This document shows, piece by piece, positions 52,898-64,000 of a DNA stretch of 64,000 nucleotides (its first letter is position 1; each line of letters starts with the position of its first letter). Under the pieces are notes generated by a model. The model saw only the letters and a list, made by a program, of their open reading frames with translations, was not told the origin of the DNA and did no database searches. This DNA is from Azospirillum soli (GTDB lineage: Bacteria; Pseudomonadota; Alphaproteobacteria; Azospirillales; Azospirillaceae): NCBI RefSeq assembly GCF_017876165.1, contig NZ_JAGINQ010000004.1, positions 310,001 through 374,000 of the forward strand. Reading direction: 5' to 3'. The position numbers were made by a program, and so were the translations under genes.

Positions 52898-53923
52898 ATG
52901 CGCAACCGCTGCTTCCTGTTCCCCCTGGCGCTGACGACGGCGTTGCTGCTGTCCGGCCCGGCGGTGGCCAACGACAGCACGGGCTTCCAAGGGACAGGCG
53001 GCATTGAGCTGTCCGCCAGCGAAGACATTCAGATGATGTCCGAGGATCTGCGGATCGGCCTGGACGAGATCCGGGTGTCCTACGTGTTCCGCAACGTCGG
53101 TGATCGCCCCATCGACACGCTCGTGGTGTTCCCGTTGCCGGATCTCGATCTGTCACAGGGGCTGACCGCGCCGAATTGGGGGTTCCCTGCTGAAGGCCCC
53201 GACTTCCTGGGCTTCCGGCTGTGGGTGGACGACCGTCCCCTGGCGCCGCAGCTGGAGCGGCGGGCGTTCCACCAAGGCCAAGACGTGACCCGAGAGATCG
53301 AGGCGGCGGGCGCGCTCAATCTGGTGCCTTGGAAGCCGGGCGGTTATGACGAGCAGGTCAAGGCCATCCCCGCCGCCGCGCTCGAACGGTTGCGGCGCGC
53401 CGGCCTCATCCAGTCCGGCGAGGACGAGAACACACCGCAATGGGTGCTGCGGACCCGCTACTATTGGCGCCAGACCTTTCCGCCGGGCATGGACGTGCGG
53501 GTTCGGCACGCCTACCGGCCATTCGTCGGCAACGCCCTCATCGGCAAGGCGACGGACATCGACGGGCGCACGGCGGTCGGCCGCCTCGTCGGTGACGAGA
53601 CGGGTAAGGGCACTGACCGCTACTGCCTCGACGACGGTACCAAGCGTGCCCTGGCGGCCGTGGAAAGACGCAACCCCAACGACATGATGCCGTTCAGCGC
53701 CGCGGAAATCGAATACATCGTGACCACGGCGCGCAACTGGCGAGGACCGATCGGCCGATTCCGCCTGACCCTTGACAAGGGCGCGCCGGAAAACATCCTC
53801 TCGCTCTGCTGGAACGGCCTGAAGAAGGTGGGACCAACGACCTTCGAATCGGTCATCGACGACTTCGTCCCGGACCACGACATCCGCCTGCTGATCTTCG
53901 TCCGAACCAAGAACCAGCCATAG
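52898..53923 (+). CDS. DUF4424-like exported protein
   Basis: A 341-residue protein with a signal peptide of about 24 residues (ending AVA). I chose the ATG at 52898 behind CCGGAGACGACGTC, as the earlier frame lacks the signal at its start. The mature start [21 protein letters not shown] and later [22 protein letters not shown] and [23 protein letters not shown] (read in parts) match the DUF4424 pattern. The function of that family is unknown. It is transcribed alone, with a short hairpin at its stop codon. Confidence 0.78.
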   Translation: MRNRCFLFPLALTTALLLSGPAVANDSTGFQGTGGIELSASEDIQMMSEDLRIGLDEIRVSYVFRNVGDRPIDTLVVFPLPDLDLSQGLTAPNWGFPAEGPDFLGFRLWVDDRPLAPQLERRAFHQGQDVTREIEAAGALNLVPWKPGGYDEQVKAIPAAALERLRRAGLIQSGEDENTPQWVLRTRYYWRQTFPPGMDVRVRHAYRPFVGNALIGKATDIDGRTAVGRLVGDETGKGTDRYCLDDGTKRALAAVERRNPNDMMPFSAAEIEYIVTTARNWRGPIGRFRLTLDKGAPENILSLCWNGLKKVGPTTFESVIDDFVPDHDIRLLIFVRTKNQP

Positions 53924-53940
53924 AGCGGATTTCGATCCGC
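53922..53940 (-). repeat. Solo hairpin related to the 116-bp element
   Basis: AGAGCGGATTTCGATCCGC contains AGCGGAT-TTCG-ATCCGC, the reverse of the third hairpin of the 116-bp element (loop CGAA there). It overlaps the stop codon of the DUF4424-like gene and may help end its transcript. The rest of this gap up to the tRNA holds nothing I can assign. Confidence 0.5.
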
Positions 53941-54111
53941 ACGCCGAGGTCGATCAGCAGACAGGTGCCTCAGACGGCAGGATCAGCGCCACCCGTAAGG
54001 CACGGCGCGAAGAAGAGCCGATTTTGCGGGCCCGCCGATGGAGTCTGCTTTCCCATTGCGTGCCCATCTGGTTGCGTGCCTACCAAGCGGCGCGCTAAGC
54101 CATTGAAAAGA

Positions 54112-54187
54112 TGGTGGGCCCGGCCGGATTCGAACCGACGACAACACCGTTATGAGCGGCGCGTTCTAACCGCTGAACTACAGGCCC
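54112..54187 (-). tRNA. tRNA with CAT anticodon, probably tRNA-Ile2
   Basis: A 76-base cloverleaf on the minus strand: acceptor GGGCCTG/CGGGCCC, anticodon loop CTCATAA, T arm with GGTTCGAATCC, and encoded CCA. Acceptor GGGCC and discriminator A resemble the isoleucine tRNA whose C34 is modified to lysidine to read AUA, rather than elongator or initiator Met. The assignment is by resemblance. Confidence 0.88.
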
Positions 54188-54265
54188 GTTCCAAGGGAAG
54201 GCGAATGTGCGCCAGAACCGGGGCTTTATGCAACCCCGTTTGGCAACCCTTTCACGCCAAAACGA

Positions 54266-54291
54266 AAACGGGAGCCCGAAGGCTCCCGTTT
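54266..54291. terminator. Terminator after rpoD
   Basis: An 11-base perfect stem (54266-54276 with 54281-54291) with a CGAA loop. On the minus strand it is followed by a TTTTCGTTTT stretch, about 30 bases after the rpoD stop. Confidence 0.88.
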
Positions 54292-54320
54292 CGCATTCCG
54301 ACGCAGGACGCCGTCCCGGA

Positions 54321-56279
<1,959 letters not shown>

Positions 56280-56435
56280 GCGATCGATGCCCCCGCATTA
56301 CCCCATTAGAAAAAGACAAATGGCGCGTGCCGCAGCGGCCCCCCGCTGACGATCCGCCCCTGCTAACCCGGTTGTGTACCGCCCCGAACCATGCGCGGCC
56401 TTACCCTTCCGTTCGGCGCCCGGCCGTCATAACAG

Positions 56436-58352
56436 CTAGGCATCGTCGAGGTCCTCGTCATCCGTCATACCCATTCCGGACCTGATAACCTCCTGTTGAA
56501 GGGCCACGACCCGCGCGAAGTTCGCTTCGCTGTTGTCACGGGCCAAAGCCGCCTCCGCTTCCCTCAAATCGGCCATCACCTGCCGATGATGCAGATGCCG
56601 CCATGTCGGCCACCACCCCCGTTTGGCCTCCAAGGCGGAAGCATCCGGTCGTGCGAAGCCGGCGTGAACGTAAGTCGACTCACTCAGCAGAGAGCCGACA
56701 ATGGTGTCATGGCCGGCGAGAGACAAGTGGCGACAAAGCGAAGCGGCGTCAAGTCCCGAGTCGTTTTTCGCGTTTCCGGACAGCGTTTCGATGACCGCGC
56801 GCCGCAAATCATCGAGCGCCGGATCGGCGAACGGGAGCATACCGAGCGATTCCCCCAACTCGTCAAACAGATCAGGGTGGTTGATCATCACGGCCAGAAG
56901 AACGCGCTCGCGCGCATGGGGCAAATGGGCGGGATTGCGCCGTTTGTGGCCCGGCTGCGGCCCGGTGCGCAGGCCCGGCGTGCCGGGAACGTGGCGGCGC
57001 GGCGGCTGGCCGGGACGCCCCCCCACCCATTGGCCGGGCTGCCACGGCGCCCGTCCGGGACGCTGGCGCGGCGGCGGGGCGAAGGCCTCGTCCACGCGGC
57101 GGCGCATTTCCGTGCGATAGAAGATTTGAACGTCCCGGTCGGCGATTTGCCCCACCCGCGCCTCCAGCGCGGCCTTCACGGCGGCCTTCGATTCGGGGGT
57201 GTCGGTGGGCTTGCCCTCGGTCTCCATCCGCCAGACCGCCTCGGACAGCGGAATGGCGTCGTCCAGCAACGCCTGCATGGCGCGGGCACCCTGAAGGCGG
57301 ATCAGGCTGTCGGGGTCCTCCCCCTCCGGCAGGAAGGCGACGCGGGCCGAATGGCCGGGGGCGAGGTGCGGCAGGATGCGCTCCACCGCCCGCCACGCGG
57401 CGCGCCGGCCGGCGTTGTCGCCGTCGAAGCACAGGAACGGCACCTTTTCCGCGTCGGGGATGAGTTTCCACAGCTCCTGCACCTGCGTCTCGGTCAGCGC
57501 GGTGCCGAGCGGCGCCACCGCCCCCTCAAAGCCGGCGCGGACAAGGGCGATCACGTCCATGTAGCCTTCGGCGACGATCACCGGCTTGCCGTCGGCCGCC
57601 GCCTGCCGCGCCCGCGACAGGCCGTAGAGCAGCGTGCCCTTCTGGAAAAGCGGCGTGTCGGAGGTGTTGACGTATTTCGGCCCGTCGCCCTCCAGGATGC
57701 GCCCGCCGAAGGCGACCACCCGGCCGCGCCGGTCGGTGACCGGGAAGATCACGCGGTTGCGGAAGAAGCTGAAGGGCGTCCGCCCGTCGTCCGGCCGCTT
57801 CAGCAGGCCGGCGGTGACCATGTCCTCCTCGGCGAAGTTCAGCTTCAGCAGATGCTGGCGCAGCGCCCCGGAATCGCCGGGCGCGAAGCCCAGCCGGAAG
57901 CGGGCCATGATTTCCGGGTCGAGGCCCCGGCGCTGAAAATACTCCAGCCCCGCCCGCCCCACGGGGGCGTAGAGCTGCTGTTCGAACCAGCGCGCCGCCT
58001 GCTCGACGAGGTCATGGAGCGTCTTGCGGCGCTCGTAGCGCTGCTTGTCCTCTTCGGTGGCGCGGGGGACCGGCAGGCCCGCCTCCCCCGCCAGCGCCTC
58101 GACCGCCTCGGGGAAGGCCAGATTGTCGTGGCGCATCACGAAACCGATGATGTCGCCGTGGGCCCCGCAGCCGAAGCAATGGAAGAAGCCCTTCTGGTCG
58201 TTGACGTAGAAGGAGGGCGTCTTCTCGTGGTGGAACGGGCACGGGGCCTTGTATTCGCGCCCGGCGCGGATCAGGCGCATGCGCTTGCCGACGACGTCGG
58301 ACAGCGCCAGCCGGGTGCGCAACTCCTCCAGGAATTGGGGCGGAAAGGCCAT
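56436..58352 (-). CDS. dnaG: DNA primase
   Basis: A 638-residue primase that makes RNA primers for replication. The CHC2 zinc site is C38-x2-H41-x17-C59-x2-C62. The TOPRIM core holds VIVAEGYMDVIAL (near 256-268) and the downstream LCFDGDNAGRRAAWRA. A disordered Pro/Arg/Gly-rich linker (about 420-470) leads to the DnaB-binding C-terminal domain. The start MAFPPQFLEEL is standard. It lies between yqeY and rpoD on the same strand. Confidence 0.97.
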   Translation of the reverse strand: MAFPPQFLEELRTRLALSDVVGKRMRLIRAGREYKAPCPFHHEKTPSFYVNDQKGFFHCFGCGAHGDIIGFVMRHDNLAFPEAVEALAGEAGLPVPRATEEDKQRYERRKTLHDLVEQAARWFEQQLYAPVGRAGLEYFQRRGLDPEIMARFRLGFAPGDSGALRQHLLKLNFAEEDMVTAGLLKRPDDGRTPFSFFRNRVIFPVTDRRGRVVAFGGRILEGDGPKYVNTSDTPLFQKGTLLYGLSRARQAAADGKPVIVAEGYMDVIALVRAGFEGAVAPLGTALTETQVQELWKLIPDAEKVPFLCFDGDNAGRRAAWRAVERILPHLAPGHSARVAFLPEGEDPDSLIRLQGARAMQALLDDAIPLSEAVWRMETEGKPTDTPESKAAVKAALEARVGQIADRDVQIFYRTEMRRRVDEAFAPPPRQRPGRAPWQPGQWVGGRPGQPPRRHVPGTPGLRTGPQPGHKRRNPAHLPHARERVLLAVMINHPDLFDELGESLGMLPFADPALDDLRRAVIETLSGNAKNDSGLDAASLCRHLSLAGHDTIVGSLLSESTYVHAGFARPDASALEAKRGWWPTWRHLHHRQVMADLREAEAALARDNSEANFARVVALQQEVIRSGMGMTDDEDLDDA

Positions 58353-58473
58353 GGGTGAGCGTCACCGTGACGGGATGGGCAGAACCCTATAGCAGAACGC
58401 CGCCGGACACTCCAACGGCTCCGCCCGCGTTCGGTCTACTCCGCCGGCACCCCGCCCTTCAGCCGCCCGCCCC

Positions 58474-58932
58474 TCAGCCGCCGGAAAGCTGCTGCTTCAC
58501 CACGGGGCCGGCCTTGGCGAAGTCCATCTGGCCGGCGTAGCGGGCCTTCAGCTCCGCCATCACCTTGCCCATGTCCTTGATGCTGGCCGCACCCGTCTCG
58601 GCGACCACGGCCTGGACGGCGGCGTTCACCTCCTCGTCCGACATCTGCTTCGGCAGGAAGCCTTCGATGACGCCGATCTCCTCGCGCTCCTGCTCGGCGA
58701 GTTCGAGGCGGCCGCCCTGCTCGTACAGGCTGATGGATTCGCGGCGCTGCTTGATCATGGTCTGCAGCATCGACAGGATTTCGGCGTCGTCCAGTTCGGG
58801 GGCGCCGCGCGTGCGCGCCGCGATGTCGCGATCCTTCAACGCGGCCAGGATCAGGCGCACGGTGGACACCGCGCGCTGGTTCTTGGCGAGCATCGCCTGC
58901 TTCAAGGCCTCGTTCAGCCGCGTGCGCAGCAT
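58474..58932 (-). CDS. GatB/YqeY domain protein
   Basis: A 152-residue all-helical protein, starting at 58932 (MLRTRLNEALKQAML). The central MIKQRRESISLYEQGGRLELAEQE (read in parts) and GFLPKQMSDEEV are family signatures. The fold matches the tail domain of the GatB subunit, which helps tRNA-dependent amidation; the role of the free protein is unclear. Its position between carA (divergent) and dnaG is the usual alphaproteobacterial arrangement. Confidence 0.93.
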   Translation of the reverse strand: MLRTRLNEALKQAMLAKNQRAVSTVRLILAALKDRDIAARTRGAPELDDAEILSMLQTMIKQRRESISLYEQGGRLELAEQEREEIGVIEGFLPKQMSDEEVNAAVQAVVAETGAASIKDMGKVMAELKARYAGQMDFAKAGPVVKQQLSGG

Positions 58933-59256
58933 GCCTGTTCCCTCATCTCGATAGGCCGGGACACCCCGGCACGGACCGGCAATATTCCTAAAATGCCGGC
59001 GGATTGCCACGGCAATTCGTTTCCGCACCCCGACCATGCAAACGGACCGCTGGAAATCGGATCACCAATCGTCATATACGGTTGACCGGCCCACCCGTCC
59101 CGATTAATCGGTCCCGGCTCCGTCCGCGTGTCCTCACGGATTTTCGGACGAACCAGGAGCGAACGGCGACGCGTGCGCCGAGCGGGACGAACGCGCTGTC
59201 GCCGTTCCGCAACACGATTATATGTACCCGCGGCGGCTCTTGATAAGGTCTGAAGG
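58933..59256. other. Divergent gap between yqeY and carA
   Basis: About 320 bases without a gene. It must hold promoters for the yqeY-dnaG-rpoD side and for carA. The stretch 59075-59240 is a likely carA leader, but I see no peptide-type attenuator or pyrimidine-type hairpin that I can defend. Confidence 0.5.
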
Positions 59257-60432
<1,176 letters not shown>

Positions 60433-60456
60433 GCGTCCCAGCCATACGAACGCAAG

Positions 60457-60483
60457 AAAGGGAGCCGGCTTCGGCTCCCTTTT
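60457..60483 (+). terminator. Terminator after carA
   Basis: An 11-base perfect stem (60457-60467 with 60472-60482) and GCTT loop, followed by TTTCTT. It also ends next to the stop of the convergent DUF421 gene. Confidence 0.9.
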
Positions 60484-60489
60484 CTTATG

Positions 60490-61062
60490 TCAGCCCAACT
60501 CCACGCGCACGGTCTGCACGCCGTCGGCGACGGCGATCTCCACGACCTTGGGCGCGCTTTTGGCCTTGATGACGCTGATGTCGCCGTTGCGCTCCAGACG
60601 GGCCTCGGTCACCTGATCGACGCCGGTCATCCCGTGGCGGCGCAGATCCTCGTCTAGGTCCCTCTGGGTCAGGTGCGCGCGCCGCATCGCCGCCCAATCG
60701 ACCGTGCCGTCGCGGACCAGAAGCCGCGCGTCGCCCTTCACCAGCCAGCCGAAGCCATGGAACCGGCAGCCGATGGCGGAGATGGCGGCGTGCAGCGCGA
60801 TCAGCATCGCCGCCGCGCCGAGCGCCGGCACGAACGGAGCGTTGCCGGTGATGGCGCGGCTGACGACGGAGCCCAGCATGATGCCGAGGATCACATCGAA
60901 GGCCGTGGCCTTGCCCATGAACCGCTTCTTGCCGAGGCGGACCATCGCCACGGTCACGACATAGACGACGACTGCCCGCAGGACCATCTGGCCGAGGCCC
61001 AGTTCCTTGCCGTCGAGGCCGAGTCCCAGAGCGAATCGCACCACCGCCGCAATCTCATCCAT
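60490..61062 (-). CDS. DUF421 (YetF/YcaP-like) membrane protein
   Basis: A 190-residue protein with three membrane helices (about 25-45, 55-75 and 80-100). A soluble C-terminal DUF421 domain follows, marked by KGDARLLVRDGTVDWAAMRRAHLTQRDLDEDLRRHG (read in parts) and an alpha/beta part at 150-188. Members occur in many bacteria, some under stress or sporulation control, with unknown activity. It is followed on the same strand by nothing close; 69 bases upstream lies a low-complexity protein gene. Confidence 0.85.
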   Translation of the reverse strand: MDEIAAVVRFALGLGLDGKELGLGQMVLRAVVVYVVTVAMVRLGKKRFMGKATAFDVILGIMLGSVVSRAITGNAPFVPALGAAAMLIALHAAISAIGCRFHGFGWLVKGDARLLVRDGTVDWAAMRRAHLTQRDLDEDLRRHGMTGVDQVTEARLERNGDISVIKAKSAPKVVEIAVADGVQTVRVELG

Positions 61063-61131
61063 CTCTGCCCCCGTCCCTTCCGTCTTCTACGACGGGAAAC
61101 GACGGCAGCCGGCGGCGGTGCCATTTCTTCG

Positions 61132-61398
61132 CTATTTCCCGCCACCGGGTTTGGTGCGGGGCTGGACGCGCTCCACGCCGCCGAAGGCGGTGGCACCGCC
61201 ACGACCGCCGGCGCCGCCGGCCTGCCCGACCTGGGTGTCATCCACCTCGGTCGTCTTGCCGGGGCTCTTGCGGCCCTGGCCGTCGGCCGGCTTTTCCGGC
61301 CCGCAGGGCGGAGTCATGGGGCCGGGCTTCTCGTTGAAGGGCGCCTGGCCGGTGGTCTGCCAGTCGGCGCCGCTCCGCTCATTCCGTTTATCGGACAT
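61132..61398 (-). CDS. Hydrophilic low-complexity protein (88 aa)
   Basis: An 88-residue Gly/Pro/Lys-rich protein predicted to be disordered, with one cysteine (PPCGPEKP). The ATG at 61398 follows a strong GGAGGGAG site; a GTG at 61425 overlapping the previous stop is possible but less likely. Two rather similar short disordered genes sit together here. No family is recognised. Confidence 0.5.
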   Translation of the reverse strand: MSDKRNERSGADWQTTGQAPFNEKPGPMTPPCGPEKPADGQGRKSPGKTTEVDDTQVGQAGGAGGRGGATAFGGVERVQPRTKPGGGK

Positions 61399-61421
61399 CG
61401 TAAATTCTCCCTCCTGCACGC

Positions 61422-61781
61422 TCACAGAAACACCGCCATCAGGGCCAAAATCGCCACCACCACGAACAGCGCCGGGATCGCCATCCCACCGCCCGACCAG
61501 CCGGAGCGGGTCGAAGACGGCGTCACGGTGGAATGCGTCACGGTGGAATGCCGGGCATTGGGCGAGACGCCCTCGGCGGCAAGGCCCGGATTGGCCGGCC
61601 CGGTGCGGTCGTCCACCGGTGGGCGCTGGCGCAGAGTGCCGTCCCGGACATCGGCCGGCGAACCGCCGGGATAGTCGGGGCGCGGATTGCCCGTGCCGGG
61701 ACCGGCCCCGACGTTGCTGGGTCTGCCATTGTTGGGGCTGCCTTTGCCGGACGCGGTATCGTCAGGGTTGCGGTCAACCAT
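61422..61781 (-). CDS. Disordered protein with C-terminal membrane anchor (119 aa)
   Basis: A 119-residue protein: about 95 residues rich in Gly, Pro, Asn, Asp and Thr, then one hydrophobic helix at the very C-terminus ([20 protein letters not shown]), as in tail-anchored proteins. An in-frame duplication gives [10 protein letters not shown] near residue 80; in DNA it is a tandem 15-base repeat around 61524-61552. A GTG at 61790 is an alternative start. Function unknown. It is divergent from the sensor kinase gene. Confidence 0.55.
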   Translation of the reverse strand: MVDRNPDDTASGKGSPNNGRPSNVGAGPGTGNPRPDYPGGSPADVRDGTLRQRPPVDDRTGPANPGLAAEGVSPNARHSTVTHSTVTPSSTRSGWSGGGMAIPALFVVVAILALMAVFL

Positions 61782-61959
61782 TCCGGTCACCCAAGTCCTT
61801 CGCCAAAAGTTTGCGTTCCTCGCAATCAGGCAACAGAACGAGTCCCGGCCGGTTCCCCTTGGACGCGTCTATTTCGATGGGGGTATGTCTTTTCAGGCCG
61901 GACTCTGCGATGTTGCGGGCCCGCGCCGCCGCTCAACCAACGCGAGGAAAGACACGACC

Positions 61960-64000
61960 GTGCCTGTTCGGGAACCGATCTCGGACCTGCAAGCCCAACC
62001 TGCGGAAAGCGGCACCGCCCCCCGCACGCCGGCCGGTGGCCTGTCTTTGCGCGCCGGGCTCGTGCTGCTGGTGATGGCGGCGCTGCTGCCGGTGCTGGCC
62101 TTCGCCGGCTGGACGGTGATCCGCATGGCCGAGGCCCAGCGGGCAACCATCGAGCGGTCGGGCCAGGATCTCGCCCGAACGATGGCCGTCGCCATCGACC
62201 GTGAGCTGACCTCCATGGTCACGGCGCTGCAGGTGCTGACGAACTCCCACCACATCGCCACGGATGATTTCGCCGCCTTCCACCGGCAGGCCACCAACGT
62301 GCTGCGCGACAAGGACATTCGGCGCGAGGGAATCCACATCGTCCTGTCCGACGGGAACGGCCAGCAGATCGTCAGCACGCGCCGCCCTTATGGCGAACCG
62401 CTGCCGCGCGCGGCGGTGCCGGCCCTGATCCGCCGGGCGGCGGAAACCGGCCAACCGCAGATTTCGGAGCTGTTCACCGGCGCCGTGGCCAGCCGCCCCG
62501 TGGTCGCCGTCGCCGTGCCGGTCCCGCGCGAAGGCGGGGTGAACCGGGTCCTGTCGATGAGCGTCCCGACCGAAGTCCTGGCGGCCGTCCTGGCCAACCA
62601 GACGCTGCCGACCGGGTGGATCGCCGGCCTGTGGGACCGCAAGGGCGTCTTCATCACCCGGACGAAGGCGCCGGAGGCGTTCACCGGCACGCCCGTATCG
62701 CCGGACACCTTCCAGCTGACATCGACGACGCCGGCCGGAACCTTCCGCTTCAACGCGCGCGACGGCGTTCCCTTCTTCAACGCCTTCGCCCGGTCGGACC
62801 TGTCGGGCTGGACCGTCGCCGTGGGCGTGCCGCAGGCCATCATCGACGAGCCGATGCGCCAGTCGGTGACCCTGGTGCTGAGCGGGGGCGGCATCCTGCT
62901 GATGCTCAGCCTGCTGATGACGCTGGCGGTCGGCCGGCGCATCACCGAGCCGGTGACCGCGCTCGCCGAATCCGCGCTGGCGCTCGGCCGCGGATCCATC
63001 CCCGCCGCGCCGGTTCTGGCCGAGCGCACCCTGCTGCGCGAGGTGAACGAGGTGGCCGGCGCGCTCGCCACCACCGCCCGGCGCCTGCGCGATAGCGAGG
63101 CACAGCAGCGGCTCGCCATGGAAGCGGTCGGCCTCGGCGTCTGGCGCTTCGACGCGCGCGGCGGGCAGTTCCACGGCTGGGGCCGCACGGCCGCGCTGCT
63201 CGGCGTGTCCGCCACCGGCGGGTCGTCGCTGGAGGCGTGGATCCGCAACGTCGCGGCCGACCACCGCGACCGCATCCGCATCGCCCTGCACCGCGACGGT
63301 CCGGCCGCCGGTGAGTTCGAGGTGGAGTTCCCGGTGGGCTCCCCCGATGGCCGGGTGCGCTGGCTGGCCATGCGGGGCGCCTTTCTCGCCGACCCCGATC
63401 CGCAGGCAACGCGCGCCGTCGGCATCCTGGAAGACGTCACCGAGCGCCGCCGCGCCCACGAGGAGCAGCTGGGCGAGGTGGTGGAGCGCCACGCCGCCGA
63501 CCGCCGCCTGTTCGCCGCGATCATCGAGAGCAGCGGCGACATGATCGTCGCCATGGACCAGGATCTGCGCTTCATCCTGTTCAACAACGCCTACCAGGAC
63601 GAGTTCGAGTCCCTCTTCGGCCAGCGCCCGGAGATCGGCGCCTCGCTGCTCGACATGCTGGCCGGACTGCCGGACATGGAGGCGGCGGCGCGGGAGCTGT
63701 GGGGCCGCGCGCTGTCCGGCGAGAGCTTCACCATCGTTTCCGACTTCGGCAACCCGATCCTGCGCCGCCGCCGCTACGAGCTGGCCTTCGGCACGATCCT
63801 GGACGCGGGCGACCGGCGCATTGGCGCCTTCCACGTCGCCCGCGACATCAGCGAACGCGAGCGCGCCCAAGCGGCGCTGCGCGACGCCGAGGAGGCGCTG
63901 CACCAGGCCCGCAAGATGGACGCCATCGGCCAGTTGACCGGCGGTATCGCGCACGACTTCAACAACCTGCTCCAGGCCATCGGGTCGGCGCTCTATCTGA
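61960..64000 (+). CDS. Sensor histidine kinase, 5' part (cut by window end)
   Basis: An open frame from a GTG at 61960, behind GAGGAAAG, runs to the window edge (about 680 residues). A membrane helix (about 33-52), a periplasmic Cache-like domain (55-300, with a second helix near 305-330), HAMP ([16 protein letters not shown]) and two PAS domains (about 385-490 and 520-640) are followed by the phospho-acceptor helix with [20 protein letters not shown]. The ATPase domain must lie beyond the window. The ligand is unknown. It is a kinase of the same HDFNN type as the one at 43886. Confidence 0.88.
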   Translation, partial: MPVREPISDLQAQPAESGTAPRTPAGGLSLRAGLVLLVMAALLPVLAFAGWTVIRMAEAQRATIERSGQDLARTMAVAIDRELTSMVTALQVLTNSHHIATDDFAAFHRQATNVLRDKDIRREGIHIVLSDGNGQQIVSTRRPYGEPLPRAAVPALIRRAAETGQPQISELFTGAVASRPVVAVAVPVPREGGVNRVLSMSVPTEVLAAVLANQTLPTGWIAGLWDRKGVFITRTKAPEAFTGTPVSPDTFQLTSTTPAGTFRFNARDGVPFFNAFARSDLSGWTVAVGVPQAIIDEPMRQSVTLVLSGGGILLMLSLLMTLAVGRRITEPVTALAESALALGRGSIPAAPVLAERTLLREVNEVAGALATTARRLRDSEAQQRLAMEAVGLGVWRFDARGGQFHGWGRTAALLGVSATGGSSLEAWIRNVAADHRDRIRIALHRDGPAAGEFEVEFPVGSPDGRVRWLAMRGAFLADPDPQATRAVGILEDVTERRRAHEEQLGEVVERHAADRRLFAAIIESSGDMIVAMDQDLRFILFNNAYQDEFESLFGQRPEIGASLLDMLAGLPDMEAAARELWGRALSGESFTIVSDFGNPILRRRRYELAFGTILDAGDRRIGAFHVARDISERERAQAALRDAEEALHQARKMDAIGQLTGGIAHDFNNLLQAIGSALYL

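Noticed and set aside
54112..54187. Elongator tRNA-Met
   Set aside because: The anticodon is CAT, but the GGGCC acceptor and discriminator A fit tRNA-Ile2 better than GGCGG-type elongator Met.
61933..63954. 673-residue minus-strand frame near the right edge
   Set aside because: It is opposite the sensor kinase, whose plus-strand frame shows HAMP, PAS and HDFNN motifs and a good ribosome site.

Overview
The window is GC-rich and comes from an alphaproteobacterium, most likely Azospirillum or a close Rhodospirillales relative. The support is gene content: the rpoD-dnaG-yqeY/carA block, a GH17-GT2 osmoregulated-glucan synthase, a large exopolysaccharide locus, actP next to a hybrid kinase, and a type III polyketide synthase cluster. 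The species assignment is inference; no rRNA is present. I see no IS element, phage, CRISPR array or plasmid replication gene.

Layout. 1-2500: the end of a TRAP permease, then four small exported or unknown proteins. Two of these carry curlin-like GxGNxAxQ repeats and share a CRP/FNR-like promoter layout. 2.6-11.8 kb: a beta-glucan synthase, small charged proteins, an endonuclease III family glycosylase, a SWIM-SNF2 helicase and a PAP2 phosphatase. 12.2-28.2 kb: an exopolysaccharide locus. It holds a GH5 glucanase with CBM60-like modules and a Calx-beta domain split by the catalytic domain. A leftward operon follows (priming transferase, GH113-like hydrolase, Wzy-like polymerase, glycosyltransferase), then an 860-bp regulatory gap. 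A rightward operon completes it (WecG/TagA transferase, Wzc-like BY-kinase, GT2, Wzx-like flippase, FkbM methyltransferase, acyltransferase). GDP-mannose supply (manC) lies just beyond. 30-37.4 kb: metK with a foldable leader, two small envelope proteins, tRNA-Arg, a LysR regulator, a membrane protein, YceI, a glutathionyl-hydroquinone reductase and an SDR.

37.4-41.7 kb: a translationally coupled type III PKS, methyltransferase and FAD-monooxygenase operon, with a divergent second methyltransferase and an AhpD-like gene under a sharp palindrome. 41.8-47 kb: actP plus its DUF485 partner, facing a Cache-HAMP hybrid histidine kinase and an OmpR-type regulator. 47.5-52.7 kb: a complete acyl-CoA oxidation operon (acyl-CoA ligase, EtfB, EtfA, acyl-CoA dehydrogenase). 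52.9-64 kb: a DUF4424 protein, tRNA-Ile(CAT), rpoD, dnaG, yqeY, carA, a DUF421 protein, two low-complexity proteins and a sensor kinase cut by the window end.

The most unusual non-coding content is a set of dispersed palindromic elements. One is a 137-bp element with three conserved blocks at identical spacing (11059-11195 and 28417-28553). Another is a 116-bp three-hairpin element about 90% conserved (28258-28373 and 47295-47410). Nested REP-like palindromes occur at 5904-6160 and 47065-47292. Coordinates, motifs and repeats were read by eye. Family names come from motif recognition, not from database searches.
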